NCBI RefSeq assembly: GCF_019890675.1 | Contig: NZ_JAIOAA010000013.1 | Span: 94,174 to 158,173 of the forward strand | Length of the DNA: 64,000 nt | Source of the DNA: Micromonospora sp. PLK6-60 | GTDB lineage: Bacteria > Actinomycetota > Actinomycetes > Mycobacteriales > Micromonosporaceae | Direction of reading: 5' to 3' | Position numbers and translations under genes: made by a program | Notes under the pieces: model-generated | The model's input: only the letters and a program-made list of their open reading frames with translations | Database searches by the model: none | What the model was told of the DNA's origin: nothing | In this document: positions 57,128 to 64,000 of the stretch, piece by piece | Layout of the letters: every line of letters starts with the position of its first letter | Numbering within the stretch: the first letter of the stretch is position 1

Positions 57128-57156
57128 TTGACGCCCACCGAGGCCTCCAGTAATCT
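57128..57156 (+). promoter_or_regulatory. Promoter of the LacI gene
   Basis: TTGACG (57128-57133) and TAATCT (57151-57156), separated by exactly 17 bp, form an unusually good sigma-70-type promoter. The start would fall within the first ATCGAT operator, giving direct autorepression. Confidence 0.65.
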
Positions 57157-57190
57157 CTGGATCGATACAGAAATCTGAATCGATCCAGAG
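57155..57190. promoter_or_regulatory. Double LacI-type operator (two ATCGAT cores)
   Basis: CTGGATCGATACAG (57157-57170) and CTGAATCGATCCAG (57175-57188) are two near-palindromes centred 18 bp apart and inverted with respect to each other. The outer 12 bp on each side are perfectly complementary. They lie 9 bp before the start codon of the LacI gene, which makes autoregulation very likely. Confidence 0.75.
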
Positions 57191-57199
57191 GGGGTTCGG

Positions 57200-58267
57200 G
57201 TGAAGCCCACGCTGCAAGCGGTGGCGGACGCGGTCGGCGTTTCCCGCAGCACCGTGTCCAACGCCTACAGCCGCCCCGACCAGCTCTCGCCCGCGCTGCG
57301 GGCGCGGATCCTGGAGGCCGCGCGACAGTTGGGCTATCCGGGGCCGAACCCCACCGCCCGGTCGTTGCGCCGTGGCTACGTCGGCGCGATCGGGGTGCTG
57401 TTCACCTCGCAACTGTCCTACGCCTTCACCGACCCGTTCGCCGTGCGCTTCCTCGCCGGGGTGAGCCGGGCCGCCGAGCGGCACGACACCAGCCTGCTGC
57501 TGATCCCGGTGCCCACCGATCTGAACCATGCCCGGCAGTCGGTCGAGAACGCCGCCGTCGACGGCTTCTGCGTCTACTGCGCCGGGGACGAGTCCTGGGC
57601 GCTGGACGCGATCGGACGCCGTGGTCTGCCGTACGTCACCACGGCGATGTCCGAGTCCGACCCGGCGCAGCGGTACGTCGCGATCGACGAGCGGGTGGCG
57701 GCGCGTTCCGTTGCCGACCACGTGGCCGGCCTGGGTCACCGGCGGGTGGCCTTCCTCGGCGACACCATCGTGCCCGGCGCGCCGACCGGACCGCTGCGGC
57801 TGGCCGGCGTCGACGACGTCGGACACCCGACCACCCGAGGTCGGCTCGCCGGATTCCACGACGCCTTCGCGGCGGTCGGGGTCGAGTGGTCGGCCATCAC
57901 CGTACTCAACGCCGCCGGCAACAGCCGGGACGCCGGCGCCGAGGCGGTCCGCTCCCTGCTCGCCGGGGAGAACCCACCCACCGCGGTGCTGGCCTGCTCG
58001 GACGTGTTGGCGCTCGGGGTGCTCGACGCGCTCGCCGCCCGCGACCCGGCGACCGCCGCCCGGCACCCGGTGTCGGTGACCGGCTTCGACGACATCGCCG
58101 AGGCCGCCACCGCCGGCCTCACCACCGTGCGGCAGCCGGGCGAGGAGAAGGGTCGCCTCGCCGCCGAGCTGCTGCTGGAACCGCCCGAGGACCCCGCCGC
58201 CGGGCAGGTCCTGCTCGACACCGAACTGATCGTCCGCACCTCCGTCCGCACCGCACCGAGGAGTTGA
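57200..58267 (+). CDS. LacI-family transcriptional regulator
   Basis: This 355-aa regulator starts at GTG 57200 with AGAGGGGG upstream. HTH residues are TLQAVADAVGVSRSTVSNAY (~3-22), followed by the hinge helix (NPTARSLRRGYVG) and a PBP-like ligand domain with GFDDIAEAATAGLTTVRQPG near residue 298. Its own 5' region contains a double ATCGAT operator. A small gene follows 2 bp later. The target regulon is unknown beyond itself. Confidence 0.92.
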   Translation: MKPTLQAVADAVGVSRSTVSNAYSRPDQLSPALRARILEAARQLGYPGPNPTARSLRRGYVGAIGVLFTSQLSYAFTDPFAVRFLAGVSRAAERHDTSLLLIPVPTDLNHARQSVENAAVDGFCVYCAGDESWALDAIGRRGLPYVTTAMSESDPAQRYVAIDERVAARSVADHVAGLGHRRVAFLGDTIVPGAPTGPLRLAGVDDVGHPTTRGRLAGFHDAFAAVGVEWSAITVLNAAGNSRDAGAEAVRSLLAGENPPTAVLACSDVLALGVLDALAARDPATAARHPVSVTGFDDIAEAATAGLTTVRQPGEEKGRLAAELLLEPPEDPAAGQVLLDTELIVRTSVRTAPRS

Positions 58268-58269
58268 TC

Positions 58270-58473
58270 ATGGAATACTCGACCGGATTCTCCCTTGCCG
58301 TCGACGCCGTCAACCGCCACGTCAACTCGGCCCGTCCGGACGCACCGGTCCGGCCCGAGCCGACGCCGCGGGCGCGACTGGCCCCCGCCCGGCACCGCAC
58401 GGCGGCCGCCCTGCACCGGCTGGCCGACGCGATCCAGCCGCGCCCCGTGCCGGCACCGCCCTGCGCCGGCTGA
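58270..58473 (+). CDS. 67-aa small protein co-transcribed with the LacI gene
   Basis: The frame from ATG 58270 begins 2 bp after the LacI stop and shares its operator-controlled promoter. The product is a short hydrophobic start (MEYSTGFSLAVDAVNRHVN) and a Pro/Arg-rich middle, then an Ala-rich helix. I do not recognise it. Its ribosome-binding site GAGGAG (58257-58262) overlaps the LacI end. Confidence 0.55.
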   Translation: MEYSTGFSLAVDAVNRHVNSARPDAPVRPEPTPRARLAPARHRTAAALHRLADAIQPRPVPAPPCAG

Positions 58474-58568
58474 GCAGCCCACCGGCGAGGCCGCCACCGA
58501 CCACCAACCGGGCCGGGAGCCCACCGCGGTTGGTGGTCGGTGGCGACCGGAAGGCACACTGGGACACC

Positions 58569-60050
58569 ATGTCGCCGTTCACCCCCGCACTCCGGCTGCA
58601 CGATCGGTACGTCCTGCGGGCGCGCATCGGCCTCGGCGGGATGTCCGAGGTCTGGCGCGCCGACGACGAGGTGTTGCACCGGCCGGTCGCGGTCAAGGCC
58701 CTCGCCACCGAGCTGACCGCGGATCCGCACCTGCGGGCCACCATCCAGCGCGAGGCCCGGGCCGCCGCACGGTTGACCCACCCGCACGTCACCCAGGTGT
58801 ACGACTACGGCGAGGCGACCCTGGACGGCGGGACCGTCGTGCCGTACCTGGTGATGGAACTGGTCGACGGCGACACCCTGGCCGACCGCCTCGCCGCCGG
58901 CCCGCTCGCCTGGCCGGCGGCGGTCCGGATGGCCGGCCAGGTCGCCGGTGCGCTGGCCGCCGCGCACCGGATCGGCGTCGTGCACCGCGACATCAAGCCC
59001 GGCAACGTCATGCTCACCGAGACCGGCGCCAAGGTTCTCGACTTCGGCATCGCCGCGGTCGCCGGGCCGCGGCGGGCCGGGCAGACCGGCGAGATGATGA
59101 TGGGCACCCCGGCCTACTTCGCGCCGGAGCGGCTCGCCGCCGGTCCGCCCCACCCGGGCAGCGACGTGTACGCCCTCGGCGCCCTGCTCTACCGGACCCT
59201 CACCGGCGAGCCGCCGTACCCGGTGCGGACCTGGGAGGACGCCCAGCAGGTGCACGCCCGGCAGGTCGGCCCGCCGCTGCTGCGGGTGCCCGGGCTGCCC
59301 GCGGAGGTGGCCACGCTGACCCTGGCCTGCCTCTCCGCCGACCCGGGCCGCCGGCCGACCGCCGCGCACCTGGCCGAGCGGTTCGGTGTGATCCGGGCCG
59401 TCGATCCGCCCACCACCGCCCTGCCCGTCGCGAACCGGGCGGCGGCGCGGCCGCCCCACCTGACCGACGGTCCGGCCGCAGTGCACCCGCCCACGCTGAT
59501 CGACCGTCCGGCGGCCCCGGTCCGGCCGCCCGCACCAACCGCGCCGGCGAGCCGGGGCAACCGCCCGCTCGGTGTCCTGGTCGCCGTGGGGCTCGCCCTG
59601 CTGGTGGCCCTGGTCGGGCTGTTCGCCCGCGACACCGACCCGCCGTCGCAGGTCGCGCCGACCACCCCACCGGCCGGCGCCACCCCGGCCGGTCAGCCGT
59701 CGACCGGCGCGCCGAGCCCCACCCCGGACCGGACCACCACCTCCGCGCCACCACCGGACGTCGGGCAGGTGCCGGTCAGCCTGCGGCAGTTCGCCGCCGC
59801 GTTCGGCAGCCTGCTCGACCGGGCCGAGGCCGTCGGGGCGGTCGACCCGGACACCGCGGACGACCTCCGCGACAAGCTCGCCGACCTGGACCGGGGCAAG
59901 CCGAAGGACCGGGGCAAGCGGATCGACGAGCTGCGCAAGAAGGTCACCGAGGCAGCGGAGAAGGACGAGCTCAACGCCGGCACCGCCGACGACCTGCTGC
60001 GGCTGCTCGACGCCGCCGGCCGGCTGCGCGGCGGCCGGGGCGAGGGCTGA
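58569..60050 (+). CDS. Membrane-anchored serine/threonine protein kinase (PASTA-less, PknB-like)
   Basis: This 493-aa kinase starts at ATG 58569. The eukaryotic-type catalytic domain shows the glycine loop IGLGGMSEVWRADDE, catalytic Lys in VAVKAL (~residue 41), HRDIKPGNV (~139), DFG (~157) and GTPAYFAPE (~178). A Pro-rich juxtamembrane linker leads to one helix (VLVAVGLALLVALVGLFA, ~338). The outer part has a Thr/Pro-rich stretch and a charged helix with KLADLDRGKPKDRGKRIDEL. No PASTA repeats are visible. It may sense an extracellular signal and phosphorylate cytosolic targets. Confidence 0.92.
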   Translation: MSPFTPALRLHDRYVLRARIGLGGMSEVWRADDEVLHRPVAVKALATELTADPHLRATIQREARAAARLTHPHVTQVYDYGEATLDGGTVVPYLVMELVDGDTLADRLAAGPLAWPAAVRMAGQVAGALAAAHRIGVVHRDIKPGNVMLTETGAKVLDFGIAAVAGPRRAGQTGEMMMGTPAYFAPERLAAGPPHPGSDVYALGALLYRTLTGEPPYPVRTWEDAQQVHARQVGPPLLRVPGLPAEVATLTLACLSADPGRRPTAAHLAERFGVIRAVDPPTTALPVANRAAARPPHLTDGPAAVHPPTLIDRPAAPVRPPAPTAPASRGNRPLGVLVAVGLALLVALVGLFARDTDPPSQVAPTTPPAGATPAGQPSTGAPSPTPDRTTTSAPPPDVGQVPVSLRQFAAAFGSLLDRAEAVGAVDPDTADDLRDKLADLDRGKPKDRGKRIDELRKKVTEAAEKDELNAGTADDLLRLLDAAGRLRGGRGEG

Positions 60051-60198
60051 ACGCCGGGCCGGGCTGGCGTTCCGTGCTGTTCTTCGCGCTGAGCGCGTCG
60101 GACGGTCCGGCCGGCTCGTGCGGACGGACCAGCCTCGCGGGCCACGTCGTGACCGGCCATCCGGACCCGCCGCCGGGTCGTCCGGCCGGCCCGTGCGG

Positions 60199-61050
60199 TC
60201 AGAGCAGCGCCACCCGGTCGCCCACCGCGACCGGCCCGGGCCGGACGACCTGCGCATAGGCGCCCAGGCAGGGCTGCGGCCCGAGCCTGGGCAGCGGCTC
60301 GATCCGGTTCAGCCGGGCCGGCGCGCGCAGCGCATCCGGCGCGCGGGGCAGCGCACCGTGGGCCAGCGTCGGTACGGCACAGCGCGGGGTCGGCGCGATC
60401 ACCCGCAGGACCAGTTCAGACCCGATGCACAGCTCCCGCCCCACCCACTCGTTCTCCACGAAGCCGCCCGCACCCGCCTCGGCGACGACCAGGTTCGGCC
60501 GGTACCGGACGGCGTCCGTGACCCCGACCCGGGCCAGGCTGGCGGTGGTCACCAGGTGAACCGGGGCGAAGTCGGCGAAGCTTCCCGGCGGGGCGGCCGC
60601 CCCGAGCGGACTCTCCCGCACCGGCACGGAGGCGGCCACCCCCGCCGTCAGCACCTCGTCGGGGTCGGCCCGGTCCAGCACGGCCCCCGGCGGCACCTGG
60701 TCGATCAACGTCACCGGCTCGCCGAGCGCCGCGCTCAGCACCGCGTCCGCCGTGGCGTCGTCGGCGTCGACCCAGCGCCCGTCGGGCAGGGTGACCCGTA
60801 CCGTGTCCGGAGTTCCGCCGGTCGCCCGCAGGGAGAGCAGCGCCCGCCAGCGCCGGGGGTCCTTCGCGCTGGCGATCCGGCCGGACACCCGGTGCCGCAG
60901 CGCCAGTCGCCGATCCCCGGCGACGCCGAGAACGGTCACCTCGACGGCGTCGAGGCGCTCGCCGAGCATCGACTTGACCGGATACCGCCACACCTCGGCG
61001 AGCCGCCCGACCGGCGTACCGGCCGAGCGGCCCGGAATGTCGCCGCTCAC
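60199..61050 (-). CDS. MOSC-domain protein
   Basis: This 283-aa protein starts at GTG 61050. It has the MOSC N-terminal barrel, opening VGRLAEVWRYPVKSMLGERL (~residue 17), then a MOSC domain with YRPNLVVAEAGAGGFVENEW and RCAVPTLAHGALPRAPDALR. The Cys in PRCAVPT (~227) is the expected sulfur carrier. MOSC proteins handle molybdenum cofactor-bound sulfur or reduce N-hydroxylated compounds. Confidence 0.88.
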   Translation of the reverse strand: MSGDIPGRSAGTPVGRLAEVWRYPVKSMLGERLDAVEVTVLGVAGDRRLALRHRVSGRIASAKDPRRWRALLSLRATGGTPDTVRVTLPDGRWVDADDATADAVLSAALGEPVTLIDQVPPGAVLDRADPDEVLTAGVAASVPVRESPLGAAAPPGSFADFAPVHLVTTASLARVGVTDAVRYRPNLVVAEAGAGGFVENEWVGRELCIGSELVLRVIAPTPRCAVPTLAHGALPRAPDALRAPARLNRIEPLPRLGPQPCLGAYAQVVRPGPVAVGDRVALL

Positions 61051-61100
61051 GCCAGCGCCCGCCGGGTCGGATCGTCCACGTTGGAGAGCGCCGCTGCCGG

Positions 61101-61210
61101 GTCCGTCATCAGGGAGCCGCGTCGCGGACCGGTGCGGTCGCCGCCCGTCGTCGGGGTGCCGCCTTGCACGGCAGGGCGCCCACCGTCGCCGCCCGTCATC
61201 GGGGTGCCGC
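61101..61210. repeat. 48-bp-spaced direct repeats at the 5' end of the MOSC gene
   Basis: GTCGCCGCCCGTCGTCGGGG (61137) and GTCGCCGCCCGTCATCGGGG (61185) start nearly identical 26-bp units exactly 48 bp apart, with a more degenerate copy at ~61101. The last copy enters the 3' end of the APH-like gene. They are probably slippage products. Confidence 0.6.
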
Positions 61211-61888
61211 GGCACGGACCAGGGCGGCAGCCTCCGTCAGTCGCGCCGGGCCGTGCGGGCCGGTCCGCGTCCGCAGCGTCACCGCCCGGTCCAGGGCGGT
61301 CGCCGGGCCGACCTCGGCCAGGAACGCCGCCAGCAGTGCACCGGCCGGCGCGACCAGTTTCCCGCCCGGTTCGGTGGCCACCTCGGCGAGGATCAGGGCG
61401 CTCATCGCCCGGTCCAGCGCGGGTGGTCCCTCGTCGGAGTTGCGCCAGTCGATGACCACCGGGCCGGCGGGGGTCAGCAGCACGTTCTCCGGATGCAGAT
61501 CGAGGTGCAGGACGCGGACGCCCGGGTCGCTCGACCGCCGGGCCGGCAGCGCGTGCAGGCGCCGGTGCAGGTCGGCGAGGATTCGCGCCCCGGCCACGAC
61601 GTCCAGCGCACCACCGAGGAACGCCGCCGCCATGGTCGGCCCGGACAACCGCTCGAGCACCAGGTCGGCGGCCCCGCCCGAGTGCACCAGCGGCACCGGG
61701 TAGCCCGCGCGGTGCAGATACGTCATCACCTCGACCTCCGGCCCGACGTCACCGCCGTGCCGGTAGCGGCGCAGCACCCGGTCCGGCCCGAGCGGATACA
61801 CGTCGGCTTCCCGTCCGGACGCCAGCGGCGCCCCGCCCGGCGCGGGCCCCGAGCCGCGAGCGGAGGGGGCGACATCGGTCACCGACAC
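61196..61888 (-). CDS. Aminoglycoside-phosphotransferase-like kinase
   Basis: The ~230-aa protein is taken from GTG 61888, with GTG 61903 and 61882 in the same frame. It has the APH fold with catalytic loop LHLDLHPENVLLTPAGPV (~residue 131; HxD and N ligands) and VIDWRNSDEGPPALDRAMSA (the D of the DFG-equivalent IDW). The substrate could be an antibiotic or a small metabolite such as choline or methylthioribose. It is short compared with typical APH enzymes, so the N-lobe is reduced. Confidence 0.8.
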   Translation of the reverse strand: MSVTDVAPSARGSGPAPGGAPLASGREADVYPLGPDRVLRRYRHGGDVGPEVEVMTYLHRAGYPVPLVHSGGAADLVLERLSGPTMAAAFLGGALDVVAGARILADLHRRLHALPARRSSDPGVRVLHLDLHPENVLLTPAGPVVIDWRNSDEGPPALDRAMSALILAEVATEPGGKLVAPAGALLAAFLAEVGPATALDRAVTLRTRTGPHGPARLTEAAALVRAAAPR

Positions 61889-62016
61889 ACCGTATCCGCC
61901 CACCGGCGCCCCCGGGGACCCCCAACGGAACCCCCCCCACCGCTGCCACCACCCTGCCGGCGTCGGTCAAGGGGTTTGTGTCAACCGCCGGCCGGATGCT
62001 GACGCGAACCCCTTGA

Positions 62017-62748
62017 TCACCGGCTGTGTCCGGGCGGGTGGTCGGTGAGGGTCGCGGTGACCACCTCGCCGACCGCGGTGCCCGCCCGGGCGAGGGGGGT
62101 GCCGGTGCGGGACCACACGCCGGATCGGCCGGCCGCCTCGGTGAACCCACCGCCGGTGCCCCCGGCGAAGCTCGCCACCGCGACCCAGACCCGGTGTTCG
62201 GCGACGACCCGCGCGGCCCGTTCGTCGGTCACGTGAGCGTCCGCCGCCGATTCGAGCACGCCGGCGACGTATCCGTCGATGCCCAGCGCGGCGGTCTCGG
62301 CGGCGTGCCGGGGCACCCCGGTGTCCTTGCAGATCGCCAGCCCCAGCCGCCACCCGTCCACGGACAGCACGGCCGGCGCGTCGCCGGGGCTGTATCGCTG
62401 CGGCTCCGCCCCGCCCAGAAACATCTTCCGGTACGCCACCCGCGCGCCCGCCCCGTCCACGGCCAGCATGGCGATGTGGATCCGGCCGTCCGGGCCGGCG
62501 ACCGGCGCGCCGGCCACCGCCAGCGCGCCCGAGTCGGCGCAGGCGGCGACCAGCGACGCCAGCCGCCCGTCGGTCTCCGGGTCCAGGACCGGGGCGTCCG
62601 GGCCGTAGCCGGTGAGTGAGAGCTCCGGGAAGACCACCACCCGGGCCTGGGCCCGCCGGACCAGGTCGGCGTGCCGGTCGGCGTTGCCGGCCACGTCACC
62701 GGAGCGGGACAGCGGCTGGGCGACGGCGATCCGCAGCGGCGTACGCAA
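62017..62748 (-). CDS. Carbon-nitrogen hydrolase (nitrilase superfamily)
   Basis: This 243-aa amidase-type enzyme starts at TTG 62748, 7 nt after GAGGAGGT. The catalytic triad is visible: E in VVFPELSLTGYG (~residue 41), K in VAYRKMFLGGAEP (~106) and C in GLAICKDTGVPRHA (~140). No extra glutaminase or GAT domain is present. It likely hydrolyses an amide or omega-amide such as alpha-ketoglutaramate. Confidence 0.9.
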   Translation of the reverse strand: MRTPLRIAVAQPLSRSGDVAGNADRHADLVRRAQARVVVFPELSLTGYGPDAPVLDPETDGRLASLVAACADSGALAVAGAPVAGPDGRIHIAMLAVDGAGARVAYRKMFLGGAEPQRYSPGDAPAVLSVDGWRLGLAICKDTGVPRHAAETAALGIDGYVAGVLESAADAHVTDERAARVVAEHRVWVAVASFAGGTGGGFTEAAGRSGVWSRTGTPLARAGTAVGEVVTATLTDHPPGHSR

Positions 62749-62856
62749 TGGACAGACCTCCTCGTCGGTGCCCCGCAGCATAGGACGGCGCGGCGAACCG
62801 GGGCGGAGACGCCGATCGGCGTGGTCGACGGTCCGGGTACCCCGTAACGTTGTCGA

Positions 62857-63648
62857 ATGCTCAGAGACGCGCAGTTGGTGCTCGGCCCCCGTACCGTCGC
62901 CGCGGAGCCCCCCTCCGACGGCCCGGTCGGTTTCGTGACCGGCCTGGTGGAACGGCTCGGCGGGCCCGGCGCCGGGCTCGCCGTCGCCCTGGAGAACCTT
63001 TTCCCGCCGATCCCCAGCGAGGTGATCCTGCCGCTGGCCGGGTTCGTCGCCAGCCAGGGGCGGATGAGTCTCTTCGGCGCCATCGCCTGGACCACCCTCG
63101 GCTCGGTGCTCGGCGCGGTGGCCCTGTACTACATCGGCGCCGCGCTCGGCCGGGACCGGATGCGTGCCATCGCGGCCCGGCTGCCGCTGGTGAAACTCGC
63201 CGACGTCGACCGCACCGAGGCGTGGTTCCTGCGGCACGGCCGCAAGGCGGTGTTCTTCGGCCGGATGATCCCGATCTTCCGCAGCCTGATCTCGGTGCCG
63301 GCGGGCGTCGAACGGATGCCGCTGCCGACATTCCTGCTCTACACCACGCTGGGCAGTCTGATCTGGAACAGCGTCTTCGTGCTCGCCGGCTACCTGCTCG
63401 GCGAGAACTGGCACCTCGTCGAGTCGTACGCCGGCACCTTCCAGAACATCGTCATCGTCGCGTGCGTGGCGGCCCTGAGTTGGTTCGTGGTGTCCCGGGT
63501 CCGCCGTGGCCGGCAGGTGCCCGCCGACTCCGGAGCCCCGGTGGAGTTCGCGGACGGGCCGCCGGTGACGGACCGGACATACCAGGGCACGATCTACCGC
63601 GGCGGCACCTGGACCGGCGAGCGCGGCGAGCCGGACCGCCGGAGCTGA
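62857..63648 (+). CDS. DedA-family membrane protein
   Basis: This 263-aa protein starts at ATG 62857 and has the DedA/SNARE-associated signature: ENLFPPIPSEVILPLAGFVA (~residue 46), an Arg-rich FFGRMIPIFRSLISVPAGVE and about five hydrophobic segments. DedA proteins are thought to move lipid carriers such as undecaprenyl phosphate across the membrane. It has a longer N-terminus and a charged ~40-residue C-terminal tail compared with the shortest homologues. Confidence 0.92.
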   Translation: MLRDAQLVLGPRTVAAEPPSDGPVGFVTGLVERLGGPGAGLAVALENLFPPIPSEVILPLAGFVASQGRMSLFGAIAWTTLGSVLGAVALYYIGAALGRDRMRAIAARLPLVKLADVDRTEAWFLRHGRKAVFFGRMIPIFRSLISVPAGVERMPLPTFLLYTTLGSLIWNSVFVLAGYLLGENWHLVESYAGTFQNIVIVACVAALSWFVVSRVRRGRQVPADSGAPVEFADGPPVTDRTYQGTIYRGGTWTGERGEPDRRS

Positions 63649-63670
63649 AGCGCGGCCCGCCTCCGGCGGG

Positions 63671-63727
63671 TAAGGAGGGTGCCCTTGTTAACGCCTCCGG
63701 TAGAGGAGGGGCCCCTTGTTAACGCCG
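63671..63727. repeat. Two degenerate single arms of the TAAGGAGGGG palindrome family
   Basis: TAAGGAGGGTGCCCTTGTTAAC (63671-63692, quoted in part as TAAGGAGGG...GTTAAC) and a second arm beginning TAGAGGAGGGGCCCC (63701) are direct, not inverted, copies 30 bp apart. Each matches one arm of the palindromes at 43.7 and 50.3 kb. Neither has a matching inverted arm. Confidence 0.6.
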
Positions 63728-63780
63728 GCCGGAATGCGCTGCCGAACCGGCCCACGCCCGGCGCGGGATCCACCGGCGGC

Positions 63781-64000
63781 TCAGGGATGCCCGGGTGGGT
63801 AGGTGGACACCCACCCGCCGCGTGAGGTGGCCGGCCGCGAATGTTGGACAGTTGCCGTTCGTGACGAACAGTAACTGTCCAAGATCTCGTGCAGAAGTTC
63901 CGCGAAGGCCGAGTGGGAGACGGTGAAGGCGCGTCGGTTGCGCGCGAGGCGGATGAGACGTCCGCGGCCGGGTGAGTGATTCGGCCCGGGTTGAGGCTGC
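63781..64000 (-). CDS. Possible 3' end of a gene running off the right edge
   Basis: The minus-strand frame is open from the window edge to TGA at 63781-63783. The first part encodes GRLIRLARNRRAFTVSHSAF with strong GC bias at third positions. After about residue 45 the bias fades and the hairpin intervenes, so the true gene may end differently. An open frame of 73 codons is not unusual in such DNA, so this is only a possibility. Confidence 0.25.
   Translation of the reverse strand, partial: QPQPGPNHSPGRGRLIRLARNRRAFTVSHSAFAELLHEILDSYCSSRTATVQHSRPATSRGGWVSTYPPGHP
63844..63882. repeat. Nested hairpin, 10-bp outer arms
   Basis: TTGGACAGTT (63844-63853) and AACTGTCCAA (63873-63882) are exact inverted repeats. 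Between them lies GTTCG...CGAAC. The 39-bp structure could terminate transcription, and its loop region is much less GC-rich than its surroundings. Confidence 0.55.

Larger units (their letters stand above)
63649..64000. other. 352-bp terminal region with palindrome arms, hairpin and a possible gene fragment
   Basis: This region follows the DedA gene and holds the two palindrome arms, the hairpin listed below and a possible minus-strand gene fragment. No complete gene is seen. The DedA promoter-side and right-hand neighbours cannot be judged because the window ends. Confidence 0.6.

Noticed and set aside
60105..60198. 19-bp direct repeat GTCCGGCCGGCTCGTGCGG / GTCCGGCCGGCCCGTGCGG
   Set aside because: It is low-complexity GC-rich sequence between two convergent genes, with no other sign of a mobile element. 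It may help termination but is not convincing as a feature.
1..64000. tRNA, rRNA or riboswitch
   Set aside because: Intergenic regions were inspected by eye and none showed a cloverleaf, conserved rRNA tract or known riboswitch core. A covariance-model search would be needed to exclude weak candidates.

Overview
The window is very G+C-rich DNA with short intergenic gaps, many GTG starts, and stop/start overlaps of the ATGA, GTGA and TTGA type. This is typical of a high-GC actinomycete. The gene content points to Micromonosporaceae, most likely Micromonospora or a relative: an EccB type VII secretion protein, a rifampin monooxygenase behind a rifamycin-associated element, a DUF397/DUF5753 pair, a large SARP regulator, a mycothiol-type DinB-like enzyme, and the TAAGGAGGGGCCCCTTGTTAAC palindromes that I recall from that family. 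No rRNA, tRNA, CRISPR array, complete insertion sequence or replication origin was seen.

Region by region. 1-5.2 kb: an exopolysaccharide-type cluster with the end of a GT39-like protein, a processive family-2 glycosyltransferase, and two tandem GH26 hydrolases separated by a coupled 35-codon ORF. 5.2-8.8 kb: an alpha/beta hydrolase divergent from a TetR repressor with an operator between them, a nucleotidyltransferase and two small membrane proteins. 8.8-13.1 kb: a LacI repressor divergent from an oxidoreductase / DUF993 / sugar isomerase operon across a perfect 28-bp palindrome. 13.1-18.1 kb: a nucleotidyltransferase, a small membrane protein, a MITE-like hairpin element, and a PucR-type regulator divergent from a fatty-acid desaturase and its reductase. 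18.1-25.8 kb: a AAA ATPase, several poorly known proteins, and a GntR-controlled operon of small Cys-rich proteins. 25.8-33 kb: hemerythrin, rox, a map/XRE pair, a HAD hydrolase, a DGPF/ECF42-like sigma pair, an HD hydrolase, a pyridoxal kinase and a GNAT. 33-41.5 kb: a MacB-type ABC exporter, a heavy-metal-associated-like mini-protein, a 996-aa SARP and a spermidine-synthase-like protein. 41.5-43.7 kb: eccB and a methyltransferase. 43.7-50.4 kb: a sugar ABC importer and catabolic cluster bounded on both sides by long perfect palindromes. 50.4-64 kb: CBS/BON, mycothiol-type, serpin-like, NUDIX, PemK-like, GGDEF, DUF397 and DUF5753, a second LacI with a double ATCGAT operator, a Ser/Thr kinase, MOSC, APH-like, nitrilase and DedA genes, then degenerate palindrome arms and a possible gene fragment at the right edge.

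Functional picture. The window is mostly chromosomal accessory metabolism under local repressors. Three divergent regulator/target pairs (TetR, LacI, GntR) and one autoregulated LacI have operators readable by eye. The two sugar clusters (9.9-13.1 and 43.7-50.3 kb) each combine a dehydrogenase or oxidoreductase with a TIM-barrel isomerase. The second adds import, with no ATPase gene of its own, and a GH63-like hydrolase. Coordinates are reliable to the base for stop codons. Starts were chosen by ribosome-binding site and gene overlap, and uncertain ones are flagged.
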